Assembly: GCF_001463905.1 (NCBI RefSeq)
Contig: NZ_BBWR01000017.1
Coordinates: 1 to 64,000 of the forward strand
Source of the DNA: Aureimonas frigidaquae
Lineage (GTDB): Bacteria; Pseudomonadota; Alphaproteobacteria; Rhizobiales; Rhizobiaceae
DNA: 64,000 nt
Direction of reading: 5' to 3'
The notes below the pieces were generated by a model. The model made no database searches. It worked only from the letters and a program-made list of their open reading frames with translations, and had not been told where the DNA came from. The first letter of the stretch is position 1, and each line of letters opens with the position of its first letter. The translations under genes and the position numbers were made by a program. Below are positions 25,305 through 35,323 of the stretch, one piece after another.

Positions 25305-26345
25305 ATGAGCATCGACGCACGTGCCGCAAAAATCTTTGCGCCTGAGGATCTGCGCCTGGTCGACGAGCGGCTGGACGACGTGGCGCCCGGCATGGTCCGG
25401 ATCGCCTTCGGCGCCGGCGGCATTTGCGGTTCGGACATGCACTACTTCCGGCATGCGCGCACGGGCGACTTCGTCGTGACCTCGCCGCTGACGCTCGGTC
25501 ACGAGGTTGCAGGGACCATCGCCGAACTGGGTGCGGGCGTGTCCGGCCTGGCGGTCGGGGACCGCGTCGCGGTGAACCCTTCGCGCTGGTGCGGCACCTG
25601 CGGGCCGTGCCGCGAAGGCCGTGAGAACCTGTGCGAGAACATCTATTTCATGGGATCGGCTTCGAAGACGCCGCATATGGCCGGTGGCTTCGCCTCCTAT
25701 TTCGATGCCGTGCCGGCGCAATGCGTGGTCATACCGGATGGCGTGGCCATGGAGGCTGCCGCCTTGGCCGAGCCTTTGTCGGTTTGCATGCATGCCGTCG
25801 CCCGCGGGGGCGATATGAGCGGCCGGCAGGTGCTGGTCATGGGCGGCGGGCCCATCGGGTTGTTGACGGCCATGGTCGCCCGGCATCGCGGCGCGGCGCG
25901 CGTCGCCCTGGCCGATATCGCGGCGGGGCCGCTGGCCTTTGCGGCGCAGGTCGGCTGCGATCCGGTCATCGACGTGTCGAAGGAGGATCTTTCGACGGCG
26001 CTCGGTACGCCTCCGGATGTCGTCTTCGAGGCGACGGGCAGCCCGGCCGGCCTGAATGCCGCCATCCGGGCCGTGCGGCGCGGTGGCACCGTGGTGCAGA
26101 TCGGCAACCTTGCCGCCGGGGAACTCCCCATCCTGGCCAATTCGATCATGTCCAAGGAAATCGACCTGAAAGGCTCGTTCCGCTTCGGCAACATCTTTCA
26201 CGAGGCGGTGGGGCTGATTGCCGACGGCACCATCGACGTGACGCGCCTGATCACCGCCCGCCGTCCGCTGGAAGAGGTCGTTCCGGCGTTCCGGCTGGCG
26301 CTCGACCGTTCGCAGAGTGTGAAGGTGATACTGACCGCGTCCTGA
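25305..26345 (+). CDS. idnD: L-idonate 5-dehydrogenase-type zinc alcohol dehydrogenase
   Basis: 346 residues of the medium-chain zinc dehydrogenase family. Catalytic zinc ligands are in 'GGICGSDMHYF' and 'LGHEVAG'; the structural zinc cysteines are 'CGTCGPCREGRENLC'; the NAD-binding 'VMGGGPIGLLTAMVA' follows. The segment 'HYFRHARTGDFVV' is characteristic of L-idonate 5-dehydrogenase (L-idonate to 5-keto-D-gluconate). A G-rich Shine-Dalgarno precedes ATG 25305. It is likely co-transcribed with the mannitol-dehydrogenase-family gene 87 bases downstream. A sorbitol/xylitol dehydrogenase role is an alternative. Confidence 0.87.
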   Translation: MSIDARAAKIFAPEDLRLVDERLDDVAPGMVRIAFGAGGICGSDMHYFRHARTGDFVVTSPLTLGHEVAGTIAELGAGVSGLAVGDRVAVNPSRWCGTCGPCREGRENLCENIYFMGSASKTPHMAGGFASYFDAVPAQCVVIPDGVAMEAAALAEPLSVCMHAVARGGDMSGRQVLVMGGGPIGLLTAMVARHRGAARVALADIAAGPLAFAAQVGCDPVIDVSKEDLSTALGTPPDVVFEATGSPAGLNAAIRAVRRGGTVVQIGNLAAGELPILANSIMSKEIDLKGSFRFGNIFHEAVGLIADGTIDVTRLITARRPLEEVVPAFRLALDRSQSVKVILTAS

Positions 26346-26432
26346 CGGGGTGGCCGAAGGCCGCAGGAACCCGAGACCAGTGCCCGACCTGGGCGCCCGA
26401 CATCAGCGCCTGTTTTTCAGCGAAAGACGACC

Positions 26433-27902
26433 ATGACTGCGCGCCTCGACAACCGGACTCTCCACACGCTGCCCGGCACGGTGGCGCGCCCGGCCTATGA
26501 CCGGGCGGCCGTGACGCCGGGGATCGTCCATCTGGGCGTCGGCGCCTTTCATCGCGCGCATCAGGCCGCCTATGTGGAAGCCGTTCTGAACGGGGGCGAT
26601 ACGGGCTGGGGCATTGTCGGCGTGTCGCTCCGCTCGCCCGATACGCGCGACGCGCTCGCGCCGCAGGATGGGCTCTATGCCCTGTCGGTGCGCGATGCAG
26701 GGGGCGAGACGCTGCAGGTCGTCGGCGCCATCACCCGCCTTCTGGTCGCCCCGGAGGAGCCGGCCGCGGTGCAGGACGCGCTCGCAGACCCGCGGACACG
26801 GATCGTCAGCCTGACGATCACCGAGAAGGGCTATTGCCATCGGCCCGCGAGCGGCGAGCTCGATGAAGAGAATGCCGACATCCTGCACGATCTGGCGCAT
26901 CCCGACAGCCCGCGCAGCGCGATCGGCTATCTCGTTCATGCCATACGCCGCCGGCGGCAGGCCGGGCTTGCGCCCTTCACCGTCCTGTCGTGCGACAACC
27001 TGCCGAACAATGGCGCGACGCTCGCCCGTGTGGTCCGGCGCTTCGCCGAGCTGCAGGATGCAGAGCTTGCCCGCTATATCGACGGCGCGGTCGCCTTCCC
27101 CTCCACCATGGTGGACCGCATCGTCCCCGCGACGACGGATGGTGACAGGGCCGCCGTTTCGGAGCGGCTCGGCCTTCAGGATGCGTGGCCGATCGCCACC
27201 GAACCCTTTACCCAATGGGTGGTCGAGGACCGCTTCGCCAATGGACGCCCCGCCCTGGAGACGGCCGGCGTGACCTTTGTGGAGGATGTGGAGCCTTTCG
27301 AACTGATGAAGCTTCGGCTTCTCAACGGGAGCCATTCCACGCTAGCCTATCTCGGCTATCTCGCCGGGCACCAGACGGTGGACGCGGCCATGGCCGCGCC
27401 GGGCTTCGAGCCGTTGCTGAAGGGGTTGATGGAAGAGGAGGCGGCGCCGACGCTGCCTGCGCTTCCCGGCTTCGACCTCACAGCCTATGCCGGCGAGCTA
27501 CGGCAGCGCTTCCGCAATCCCGCCTTGAAGCACCGCACATGGCAGATCGCCATGGACGGAACGCAGAAAATCCCCCAGCGCCTGCTCAACACCATCCGGG
27601 CGCGGATCGCCGCGGGGGCCGCCTATGACCGGCTGGCGCTCGGTGTCGCGGCGTGGATGCGCTACGTAATGGGGAGGGACGAGGCGGGGCAGCCGATCGA
27701 CGTGCGCGACCCGCTGGCCGAAGAGATCGCACGCCGGCTCGATGGGCTCGCGAGCGCCGATGAGGTGGCGCAGGTGCTGCTCGGCCTCGGCATATTCGGC
27801 GAGGATCTGCCGGCGGATCCGAATTTCGTGCAGACGGTGACGGCGCATCTCGCCCGCCTCCTGGACACGGGCGCAGGCGCCGTGGTGGCCCGCTACGCCT
27901 GA
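26433..27902 (+). CDS. Mannitol dehydrogenase family oxidoreductase (mannitol 2-dehydrogenase / fructuronate reductase)
   Basis: 489 residues. The nucleotide-binding N terminus is 'GIVHLGVGAFHRAHQAAYV', with 'SLTITEKGY' and 'CDNLPNNG' typical of the family. The catalytic signature K-x4-N-G-x2-H is present as 'KLRLLNGSHS'. Family members interconvert hexitols or hexuronates with ketoses (mannitol/fructose, arabitol/xylulose, mannonate/fructuronate). Pairing with idnD suggests aldonate or polyol catabolism. Substrate is not decidable from sequence. Confidence 0.9.
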   Translation: MTARLDNRTLHTLPGTVARPAYDRAAVTPGIVHLGVGAFHRAHQAAYVEAVLNGGDTGWGIVGVSLRSPDTRDALAPQDGLYALSVRDAGGETLQVVGAITRLLVAPEEPAAVQDALADPRTRIVSLTITEKGYCHRPASGELDEENADILHDLAHPDSPRSAIGYLVHAIRRRRQAGLAPFTVLSCDNLPNNGATLARVVRRFAELQDAELARYIDGAVAFPSTMVDRIVPATTDGDRAAVSERLGLQDAWPIATEPFTQWVVEDRFANGRPALETAGVTFVEDVEPFELMKLRLLNGSHSTLAYLGYLAGHQTVDAAMAAPGFEPLLKGLMEEEAAPTLPALPGFDLTAYAGELRQRFRNPALKHRTWQIAMDGTQKIPQRLLNTIRARIAAGAAYDRLALGVAAWMRYVMGRDEAGQPIDVRDPLAEEIARRLDGLASADEVAQVLLGLGIFGEDLPADPNFVQTVTAHLARLLDTGAGAVVARYA

Positions 27903-27917
27903 CGGCGGCGGGCAACT

Positions 27918-29315
27918 TCAGGCGCCCTGCAGCAGGGCGCCCCTTGCTTCGCGGCGCAGGAAGCGCGCCGTCATCAAAACGGCAGAAGTCGCCAGGCCGA
28001 AAGCCAGGCCGATCCAGACACCGAGCCCGCCCCAGCCCAAGGGAAAGGCCAGGACATAACTGGTCGGCATCCCGATGCACCAGTAGCTGAAGATCGCGAT
28101 GATCATGGGCAGGCGCGTATCCTTCAGGCCGCGCAGCACGCCGCTCGACAGGACCTGGATCGTATCGACGAGCTGGAAGGCTGCGGCGACGGCGAGGAAG
28201 GGCACGGCATAGGCGAGCACCTGCAGCGATTGCGGATCGCCCGGGTCCAGATACAGGCCCACCAGCGCGTGCGGCGCCGCCCAGAACAGGAGCGCGGCGC
28301 TGCAGGCAAACCCCACGCCGACGCCGAGGCAGGCCCTCGCCGCGCGGGAGATGGCTGCCGCATTGCGGGCACCATAGGCGCGCCCAACGCGAATCGTGGC
28401 GGCTCCCGCCAGGCCGAGCGGGACCATGAAGGCGGTGCCCGACAGTTGCAGTGCGATTCCGTGCGCGGCCAGTTGCAAGGGGCTGATCCAGCCCATCATG
28501 ATCGATGTGGCGCTGAACAGGCCGACCTCGGCGACGATGGTCGCGCCGATGGGCCAGCCCAGGCGCGAGACATCGGCCAGCGCCACCCAGTCCGGCCGGT
28601 GGAAGCGTACCAGGATCTCATAGACGCGCAGGGCGCGGTGGCGGCTGCAATAGGCCAGCAGCGCCAGGGCGACGGCGCTGATCGAGATGGTCGTGGCAAT
28701 GCCCGACCCTGCCATTCCCAGGGCCGGCAGTCCGAAATGGCCGAAGACGAGCCCATAATTGAGGAGGGCGTTCGCCGCCACGCCGACGCACAGGGCGGCG
28801 AGCACGACCTGCGGCCGGTCGATCGAGCTTAGGAAGGAGCGCAGGACGATGATGACGAGTTGCGGCGCGAGCGACCATTGCAGCCAACGCATGTAATCCT
28901 GAGCGAGCGCCGCGACGGCCGGCTCCTGCCCGAGCCAGAGGAGGACTGCCTGCACATGCCATAGCGGGATCATCATGGCGGCCGAATAGGCGAGAACCAC
29001 CCACAGGCCCATGCGCACGGAGCGCCGCACGGCACGCGGATCGCCCGCGCCGACCGCGCCCGCTGCAAGCGGCATGACGGCGTAGCCGAAGCCGGATCCG
29101 AACATCCACACGACGTAAAAGAGCTGCCAGCTCAGGACGGCGGCCGCCAGTTCGAAGGAGCCGAGCCAGCCCAGCATGACCGTATTGGTGACGTTGACGG
29201 CCACCTGCGCCAGTTGTGCACCCACCAGGGGCAGGCCTAGGACAAGGGTCGCACGCAGGTGGCTGCCCCACGTCCCCGCACGCACCGGGACATCGGGCTT
29301 GGCTTGGCCTTGCAT
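27918..29315 (-). CDS. MATE-family multidrug/cation efflux transporter (NorM-like)
   Basis: 465 residues with 12 predicted membrane helices in two pseudo-symmetric halves. Typical segments: '[20 protein letters not shown]', '[18 protein letters not shown]', '[19 protein letters not shown]' in the first half; '[20 protein letters not shown]', '[13 protein letters not shown]', '[20 protein letters not shown]' in the second. Drug/H+ or Na+ antiport is expected. ATG 29315 has AGGAG 12-13 bases upstream, longer than ideal. It is convergent with the mannitol-dehydrogenase-family gene (15 bp). Confidence 0.93.
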   Translation of the reverse strand: MQGQAKPDVPVRAGTWGSHLRATLVLGLPLVGAQLAQVAVNVTNTVMLGWLGSFELAAAVLSWQLFYVVWMFGSGFGYAVMPLAAGAVGAGDPRAVRRSVRMGLWVVLAYSAAMMIPLWHVQAVLLWLGQEPAVAALAQDYMRWLQWSLAPQLVIIVLRSFLSSIDRPQVVLAALCVGVAANALLNYGLVFGHFGLPALGMAGSGIATTISISAVALALLAYCSRHRALRVYEILVRFHRPDWVALADVSRLGWPIGATIVAEVGLFSATSIMMGWISPLQLAAHGIALQLSGTAFMVPLGLAGAATIRVGRAYGARNAAAISRAARACLGVGVGFACSAALLFWAAPHALVGLYLDPGDPQSLQVLAYAVPFLAVAAAFQLVDTIQVLSSGVLRGLKDTRLPMIIAIFSYWCIGMPTSYVLAFPLGWGGLGVWIGLAFGLATSAVLMTARFLRREARGALLQGA

Positions 29316-29454
29316 AAGCGTGGATTCTCCTCCCGAGGCTGCACTTCGGCCACTCTTTGGCGGGCGGCTCCTGGCTCGGAGGGTTAGCCCACCGGGCTCG
29401 CTCAAGGCAAGGCGCATAGCGTCGGCGCCACGGAGATGGCGGGGATGGCGTTGC

Positions 29455-30585
29455 ATGGGCGATTGGGCAGTCGGTTTGATGACGGGGACGGCCCTGGACG
29501 GGAATGTCGATGTCGGCCTGATCCGTTCGGACGGCGAGACCGTGCTGGAATTCGGCCCCATCAGCCTGGAGCCATACCCGCCGCAGGTCCGGCCGCTGCT
29601 CCTGGAAGCGGTCGATGCAGCGGCGCGATGGGGCTTCGAGGGTCCGGAGCCTGCCGCCTTCGCGCCTGCCGAGGACGCGCTGACGCGGGCGCAGGCGGCT
29701 GCGGTCCTCAATGTGCTGGACAGGCACGGGATCGACCGCGGCCGCATCGCGGCCATCGGCTTCCATGGCCAGACCGTGCTGCACCGGCCGGCGACCGCAA
29801 ACCGCCGTGGCGCGACGCGCCAGCTCGGTTCGGGCGCGCTCATGGCGCAGCTGACCGGCATCCGAACGGTGAACGATTTCCGCAGCGCGGATGTGGCGGC
29901 CGGCGGGCAGGGCGCGCCGCTCGCCCCGATCTACCACCGCGCGCTGCTGCGGCGGATCGGAGCCGGTGAGGATACGGCCATGCTGAACCTCGGCGGGGTC
30001 GCCAATATCAGCTGGGCGGCGGCGGACGGAACGCTGCACGCTTTCGATACCGGCCCCGCCAATGCCCCGCTGGACGACTGGATCGCCCGTCATACGGGCG
30101 AGGCGATGGACCGGGACGGGCGTATCGCTGCCGGCGGCCGGGTGGACGAGGCAAAGCTTGCGGCCCTTCTCGACGCGCCGTTCTTTTCAGCGGCCTATCC
30201 CAAGTCGCTCGACCGCAACGCCTTTACCGCGCAAATGGCGGAAGGGTGCGGGCTCGAGGACGGCGCGGCGCTCCTGGCGAGCTTTTCGGCCGGGGCGGTG
30301 GCGCGCGGGCTGGCCCTTCTGCCGGCCCGCATCCGGCGGCTCGTCGTCTGCGGGGGCGGGCGCAAAAACCCCTATCTGATGCGGCAAATCGCGGAACGGT
30401 GCGGGGTGGAAGCGGTCGATGCCGATGCGCTCGGCCTGCGCGGCGATGGGGTTGAGGCCGAGTGCTTCGCCCTCCTGGCGCTGCGCCGCCGGCGTGGCCT
30501 GCCGATCAGCTTTCCGCTGACGACGGGCGTGGCCGCGCCGCTTGTCGGCGGGGTCGTCCACCCGGCGGGGGAGGAACAACGCTAA
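29455..30585 (+). CDS. anmK: Anhydro-N-acetylmuramic acid kinase
   Basis: 376 residues. AnmK cleaves and phosphorylates 1,6-anhydro-MurNAc from murein recycling to MurNAc-6-phosphate. The N-terminal '[15 protein letters not shown]' nucleotide-binding loop, '[12 protein letters not shown]', '[20 protein letters not shown]' (catalytic Asp region), '[10 protein letters not shown]' and '[14 protein letters not shown]' are all present. Length fits the family. It is divergent from the MATE gene and separated from paoA by 90 bases. '[11 protein letters not shown]' replaces the more common 'TGTSLDGIDV', a mild deviation. Confidence 0.94.
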   Translation: MGDWAVGLMTGTALDGNVDVGLIRSDGETVLEFGPISLEPYPPQVRPLLLEAVDAAARWGFEGPEPAAFAPAEDALTRAQAAAVLNVLDRHGIDRGRIAAIGFHGQTVLHRPATANRRGATRQLGSGALMAQLTGIRTVNDFRSADVAAGGQGAPLAPIYHRALLRRIGAGEDTAMLNLGGVANISWAAADGTLHAFDTGPANAPLDDWIARHTGEAMDRDGRIAAGGRVDEAKLAALLDAPFFSAAYPKSLDRNAFTAQMAEGCGLEDGAALLASFSAGAVARGLALLPARIRRLVVCGGGRKNPYLMRQIAERCGVEAVDADALGLRGDGVEAECFALLALRRRRGLPISFPLTTGVAAPLVGGVVHPAGEEQR

Positions 30586-30676
30586 GCAAGGCGACGAAAT
30601 TTCGGCTGCCGATGCACCCATCCGCATGGTTCCGCGTTGTCTCGTGGAATGATTACAAGGAAGGGTCGGCTTGGCC

Positions 30677-31180
30677 ATGCAACTCAAGGTGAATGGCAGC
30701 GCCCATGCGCTGGATGTCGATATCCGCACGTCGCTCCTGGACGCGCTGCGGGATCATCTAGGTCTGACCGGGAGCAAGAAGGGCTGCGATCACGGGCAGT
30801 GCGGGGCATGCACCGTGCTGGTGAACGGCCGGCGCATCAATTCCTGCCTGACATTGGCGGTGATGCACGAGGATGACGAGATCGTCACCATCGAGGGGCT
30901 GGGCCAGCCCGGCAACCTCCATCCGATGCAGCAGAGCTTCCTGGAACATGACGGGTTCCAATGCGGCTATTGCACACCCGGGCAGATCACGTCGGCCGTT
31001 GGGATGCTCGAGGAACACCGCGCCGGTTGGCCGAGCCATGCGTCGCAGGCGCTGGACGGTGCGCAGGAGCTGACCGATGCTGAAATTTCGGAACGCATGA
31101 GTGGCAACATCTGCCGTTGCTCCTGCTACCCCAACATCGTGGACGCCATTCGGGACGCGGCCGGGAAGGTGCGGCCATGA
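30677..31180 (+). CDS. paoA: Periplasmic-type aldehyde oxidoreductase, [2Fe-2S] subunit PaoA
   Basis: 167 residues. The plant-type cluster is bound by 'CDHGQCGACTV' with the fourth Cys in 'INSCLTLAV'; the second cluster by 'CGYCTPGQ' and 'CRCSCYPNI'. It is the iron-sulfur subunit of the xanthine-oxidase family PaoABC enzyme, which oxidises aromatic and other aldehydes. Unlike E. coli PaoA, no twin-arginine leader precedes the ferredoxin fold, so a cytoplasmic enzyme is suggested. AGGAAGGG lies 5 bases before an in-frame TTG (30671) and 11 before ATG 30677; either may be used. Confidence 0.93.
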   Translation: MQLKVNGSAHALDVDIRTSLLDALRDHLGLTGSKKGCDHGQCGACTVLVNGRRINSCLTLAVMHEDDEIVTIEGLGQPGNLHPMQQSFLEHDGFQCGYCTPGQITSAVGMLEEHRAGWPSHASQALDGAQELTDAEISERMSGNICRCSCYPNIVDAIRDAAGKVRP

Positions 31181-32169
31181 AGACCTTCGATTACGTACGG
31201 GCGGATGACGCCGTCGCAGCCGCGGGGAAAGTGGGCGAGGTCGCAGGCGCCCGCTTCATCGCCGGGGGGACCAATCTTCTGGACCTCATGAAGCTGCAGG
31301 TGGAAACGCCGGAGCGGCTGGTGGATATCAGCCGGCTGCCGCTCCGCGACATTGCGGAGACGGGCGATGGGGCTTTGCGCATCGGCGCCCTGGTGCCCAA
31401 CAGCGACCTTGCGGCCGATCCACGCATCCGCCGCGACTATGCCGTCCTGTCCCGGGCCCTCCTGGCCGGGGCGTCGGGCCAGTTGCGCAACAAGGCCACG
31501 ACGGCGGGCAACCTTCTGCAGCGTACGCGCTGCGGCTATTTCTACGAGCCGGCATCGGCCTGCAACAAGCGGGAGCCCGGCGCCGGCTGCGATGGGATGA
31601 AGGGCTTCAACCGCATCCTCGCCATACTGGGAACGTCGCAGCATTGCATCGCCACACACCCGTCCGACATGGCGGTGGCGATGCGGCTGCTCGATGCCGT
31701 GATCGAAACCGTCGATGCGAAAGGGCAGGAACGGCGCATTCCGATTGCCGAGTTCCACCGCCAGCCGGGGGATACGCCGCATATCGAATCATCGCTTCGC
31801 CCGGACGAGCTGATCACGGCCGTGACTCTGCCAAAGCCGCTTGCGGGCAGGCATATCTATCGCAAGGTCCGGGACAGGGCGTCCTATGCCTTCGCGCTTC
31901 TGTCCATCGCCGCCGTGGTCGACATGGAAGACGGGCGCATGGCCGACGTGCGTCTGGCCTTCGGCGGGATAGGTACGGTTCCCTGGCGCTCGGCCGAGCT
32001 GGAGCGTCACCTGAAGGGGCAGCGGCCGGATGCGGCGCTCTTCTCGAAGGCGAGCGATCTCCTGCTCGCCGATGCGCATGGCTATGGCGACAACGACTTC
32101 AAATTCGATCTTGTCCGGAGGACCCTGCCGGCTGTCCTTCAGGAAGCGACACGGGGAGACGGTGCATGA
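31177..32169 (+). CDS. paoB: Aldehyde oxidoreductase FAD subunit PaoB
   Basis: 330 residues. FAD-binding signatures 'ARFIAGGTNLLDLMK' and 'KATTAGNLLQRTRCGYFY' are followed by a Cys cluster (C in 'TRCGYF', 'SACNKREPGAGCDG') that in E. coli PaoB ligates an extra [4Fe-4S] cluster not found in xanthine dehydrogenases. The C-terminal CO_deh_flav_C domain is present ('RKVRDRASYAFALLSIAAVV'). ATGA overlap with paoA. The intact extra Cys set is the main evidence for PaoB rather than a generic XdhA-type subunit. Confidence 0.94.
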   Translation: MKTFDYVRADDAVAAAGKVGEVAGARFIAGGTNLLDLMKLQVETPERLVDISRLPLRDIAETGDGALRIGALVPNSDLAADPRIRRDYAVLSRALLAGASGQLRNKATTAGNLLQRTRCGYFYEPASACNKREPGAGCDGMKGFNRILAILGTSQHCIATHPSDMAVAMRLLDAVIETVDAKGQERRIPIAEFHRQPGDTPHIESSLRPDELITAVTLPKPLAGRHIYRKVRDRASYAFALLSIAAVVDMEDGRMADVRLAFGGIGTVPWRSAELERHLKGQRPDAALFSKASDLLLADAHGYGDNDFKFDLVRRTLPAVLQEATRGDGA

Positions 32170-34406
32170 GCACGCTGAAGGCACATTACCGCATGGACGC
32201 CCCCGCCCGGGAAACGCGGATCGACCGGAGCATGAACTCCGTCATCGGCAAGCCGCAGGATCGGTACGAGGGGCCGCTCAAGGTCACCGGACAGGCGGCC
32301 TATGCTTACGAGACAGCGCGCAACCGCAAGGATGCGCTGTACGGTTACTTCGTCCTGTCCACACGCGGCAAGGCGCGGATCATTCGCCTGGACAGCCGCG
32401 CCGCGGAGGCCATGCCCGGCGTCCGGCATGTGGTGCGCGATGCACGCGCCGTGCGCGGCTCGGCCGACCCCAGCGACAACAAGCCCGCCTTGATCGAGGA
32501 TGAGGTCGTCCATTACGGGCAGGCGGTGACCCTGGTGGTGGCCGACAGCTTCGAAGTGGCCCGGGCGGCGGCAAGGCTTGTCCAGGTGGATTACGAACCT
32601 CTGGACGGCGACTATGATCCGAAGGAGCTGACGGACACGGCCTACGATCCGGGCGATGGCGCCGTGCCGTCGACGGTGACAAAGGGAGACTTCGGCGCCG
32701 GCTTCGCCGCTGCCGAGGTGACGTTCGACGCCATCTATACGACGCCGAGCCAGAGCCATGCCGCGATGGAGCCGCATGCCGCCGTGGCCGAATGGGACGG
32801 CGAGGATCTGATCCTCGACGGCTGCTACCAGCTTATCTCCACCAATGTCGGCCAGCTGGCTGCCGCGCTGGGCATGCCCAAGGAGCGCATCACCATTCGC
32901 GCGCCCTATATCGGCGGCGGTTTCGGTGGCAAACTCGGCATCGGCGCGGAGGCCGTCTTCGCCGCGCTCGCGGCGCGCGAGACCGGGCGGCCGGTCAAGA
33001 TCGCCCTCACGCGACAGCAGGTCTTCCAGATGACATCCCGCCGCGGGGAGACGCAGCAGCGGATCCGGCTCGGCGCGACGCGGGACGGCAGGATCACCGC
33101 GATCGGCCACGAGACCATCACCAGCAATTGCGTGGGGGACCAGTTCTTCGAGCCGGCCGGAATTTCCACCATGTTCCTGTATTCCGGCGAAAACCGACGT
33201 ATCACCCACCGCCGCACCGACGCCAACATTCTCATGGCGTCGTCCATGCGCGCGCCGGGCGAAGCGGTCGGTATGCTGGCGCTTGAAAATGCCATGGACG
33301 AAATGGCCGAGAAGCTGAAGATCGATCCCATCGAGTTCCGCCGCCGGAACGAGCCGGAGCGCGATCCCCAGGACGATCTGCCCTTTTCATCGCGCCGACT
33401 GGTGGATTGCATGGACGAAGGCGCGCGCCGCTTCGGCTGGGAACGCCGCCCCAAACGACCCGGGGACCTGCGCGATGGCGAATGGTTGATCGGCTACGGC
33501 ATGGCTGCGGCGTCGCGCAAGAACATGCTCCAGCCGGCCAGCGTGCGGCTGACGCTCCTGGCAGAGAAGGGGGCGCGGATCGAAACGGACATGACCGACA
33601 TCGGCACCGGCACCTATACGATCCTCAACCAGATCGCGGCGGATATGCTGGGGCTGGCGCCCGAAGACATCGAGGTCGTGCTGGGCGATTCCCGCTTGCC
33701 GCAGGGCCCCGGTTCCGGCGGTTCCTGGGGCGCCAGTTCCAGTGGATCGGCTGTCTATACCGCCTGCGAGCAGGCGATCACGGCGCTTGCCAAACGCATG
33801 GGTGCGGACCGATCCGAGCTCGGCCTGGCAAATGGCAATGTCATTGCCGGCAACCGGCAGGTCACGCTGGCCTCTCTCCTGAAGGGCGAGGACCTCGTCA
33901 TCGAGGCGACGTTCGAGCCAGGTAAGGCCTTCAAGTCGACGCACCAGGCAAGTTATGGCGCGCATTTCTGCGAGGTCGGGGTGAACGAGGTGACGGGAGA
34001 GACACGGGTTCGCCGGCTCCTGACCGTGGCGGCGGCAGGCCGCATCCTGAACGAGAAGACCGCGCGTTCCCAGTGCTTCGGGGGCCAGATCTTCGGCATC
34101 GGCACCGCCCTGACGGAGGAGCTGGTTGTCGACGCGCGCAACGGGCTGATCGTCAACCACGACCTTGCCGAATATCATGTGCCGGTGAATGCCGACGTGC
34201 CCCAGCTGGAGGTGGTCTTCCTGCCGGAGCTGGATCCCTATGCCAGCCCGCTGGCATCCAAGGGCATTGGCGAACTGGCGATCAGCGGTGTCGGCGCAGC
34301 GATCACCAACGCCATCTACAATGCCTGCGGGGTGCGGGTGCGGGACTATCCGATGACGCTGGACAAGGTCCTGGCCGGCCTGCCGGCCGGCCATGGGCCC
34401 CGTTAG
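32166..34406 (+). CDS. paoC: Aldehyde oxidoreductase molybdenum-binding subunit PaoC
   Basis: 746 residues of the xanthine-oxidase family large subunit. Features include 'GKPQDRYEGPLKVTGQAAYA' at the N terminus, 'APYIGGGFGGKLGI', 'SSMRAPGEAVGMLALENAMDE', 'DIGTGTYTILNQIAADML' and 'GPGSGGSWGASSSGSAV'. 'SKGIGELAISGVGAAITNAI' near the C terminus carries the conserved catalytic Glu. ATGA overlap with paoB completes a tight paoABC operon. The cofactor-maturation chaperone PaoD is not adjacent. Confidence 0.95.
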   Translation: MSTLKAHYRMDAPARETRIDRSMNSVIGKPQDRYEGPLKVTGQAAYAYETARNRKDALYGYFVLSTRGKARIIRLDSRAAEAMPGVRHVVRDARAVRGSADPSDNKPALIEDEVVHYGQAVTLVVADSFEVARAAARLVQVDYEPLDGDYDPKELTDTAYDPGDGAVPSTVTKGDFGAGFAAAEVTFDAIYTTPSQSHAAMEPHAAVAEWDGEDLILDGCYQLISTNVGQLAAALGMPKERITIRAPYIGGGFGGKLGIGAEAVFAALAARETGRPVKIALTRQQVFQMTSRRGETQQRIRLGATRDGRITAIGHETITSNCVGDQFFEPAGISTMFLYSGENRRITHRRTDANILMASSMRAPGEAVGMLALENAMDEMAEKLKIDPIEFRRRNEPERDPQDDLPFSSRRLVDCMDEGARRFGWERRPKRPGDLRDGEWLIGYGMAAASRKNMLQPASVRLTLLAEKGARIETDMTDIGTGTYTILNQIAADMLGLAPEDIEVVLGDSRLPQGPGSGGSWGASSSGSAVYTACEQAITALAKRMGADRSELGLANGNVIAGNRQVTLASLLKGEDLVIEATFEPGKAFKSTHQASYGAHFCEVGVNEVTGETRVRRLLTVAAAGRILNEKTARSQCFGGQIFGIGTALTEELVVDARNGLIVNHDLAEYHVPVNADVPQLEVVFLPELDPYASPLASKGIGELAISGVGAAITNAIYNACGVRVRDYPMTLDKVLAGLPAGHGPR

Positions 34407-34409
34407 GGA

Positions 34410-35174
34410 TCAGCTCCGAAGGACAATGTCCGCCGCCTTAGGAGCCGACGGTGTACCGTCGGCCCTGAGGCGCTGGCCAACGGCATCGAGCGCATACCGG
34501 ATCGCATCCGGCAACCCGTGTTCGGGCAGGGAAGCGGCGAGCGCTCCGGCAAACATGTTGAAGACCCGGCTGTCGGCCAAGCTGTGCCCATCGGGCGACA
34601 GATACCGCGTCGGGGCATTCTCGCCCTCCGCATAGACGGCGCCCTCGCGCCCGTCCGTTGCGATCACGCCGAACGATGCCCAATAGGCGAGGGAGGCGAC
34701 CATCTCCATGGTGGTGGAGGATTCGCCCAGCATGTCGCGCCCGAGCAGGTCGACGGCCCGCTCCAGCTCCGCCTGTCGCAGGACGAGGATGTCGGTCCGC
34801 CCGAGCAGGGCGTGCAGCTTGGGCATGTCGAGCCATTGCGGCATGTCCGGCAGGACGAGCACGACAGTCTGGCCGGAGGACCGCGCCGCGCCCGCAGCCT
34901 TCATCAGAAGCGCATAATCGATATCGGGGATCAGGACGAGGGTGGTCGAGGCTTTGGAGACGGCATCGTCGACAGCGGCGTCACCTGCCGTGTGCCGATA
35001 CTCGACGCCTTCCGCCGGGTCAGGCTCGGCCTGCCCTTCACCCAGGGCGGGAAGATCAGGCGACAGGATCTGGACGCGTGTACCATGCACGGCGGCCGCC
35101 CGTGCCTGGTCGGCTGCCCACCCCGTGGATGCGGCATTGCCGTCACGCTGGACGGAACCAAGAAAAGTCAGCAT
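34410..35174 (-). CDS. Degenerate PfkB/ribokinase-like protein
   Basis: 254 residues, shorter than ribokinases (~300). The N terminus 'GNAASTGWAADQARAAAVHGT' aligns with the substrate-binding GGKGANQA region but has lost the double glycine. 'LVLIPDIDYALLMKAAGAAR', 'VLVLPDMPQWL', 'DILVLRQAELE' and 'VIATDGREGAVYAEG' follow the ribokinase strand order. Where the catalytic GAGD should be, the sequence reads 'DSRVFNMFAGALAASL', so the base Asp and anion-hole glycines are missing. It is probably a non-catalytic sugar/nucleotide-binding protein. It is convergent with paoC by 3 bases. Confidence 0.65.
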   Translation of the reverse strand: MLTFLGSVQRDGNAASTGWAADQARAAAVHGTRVQILSPDLPALGEGQAEPDPAEGVEYRHTAGDAAVDDAVSKASTTLVLIPDIDYALLMKAAGAARSSGQTVVLVLPDMPQWLDMPKLHALLGRTDILVLRQAELERAVDLLGRDMLGESSTTMEMVASLAYWASFGVIATDGREGAVYAEGENAPTRYLSPDGHSLADSRVFNMFAGALAASLPEHGLPDAIRYALDAVGQRLRADGTPSAPKAADIVLRS

Positions 35175-35323
35175 TCAACCCTCGCCCCTCGACTGCTCGG
35201 AGTCGATTTCAGGGTAGTAGGATTGGCGAAAATCAGCGGACGTCAAGCCATGTGTGACAAGATGGCATTACACAAGCCGGTCAGCCGTAGTTTTTAATCG
35301 TTATAAACTGAAGTGACCGGTCG

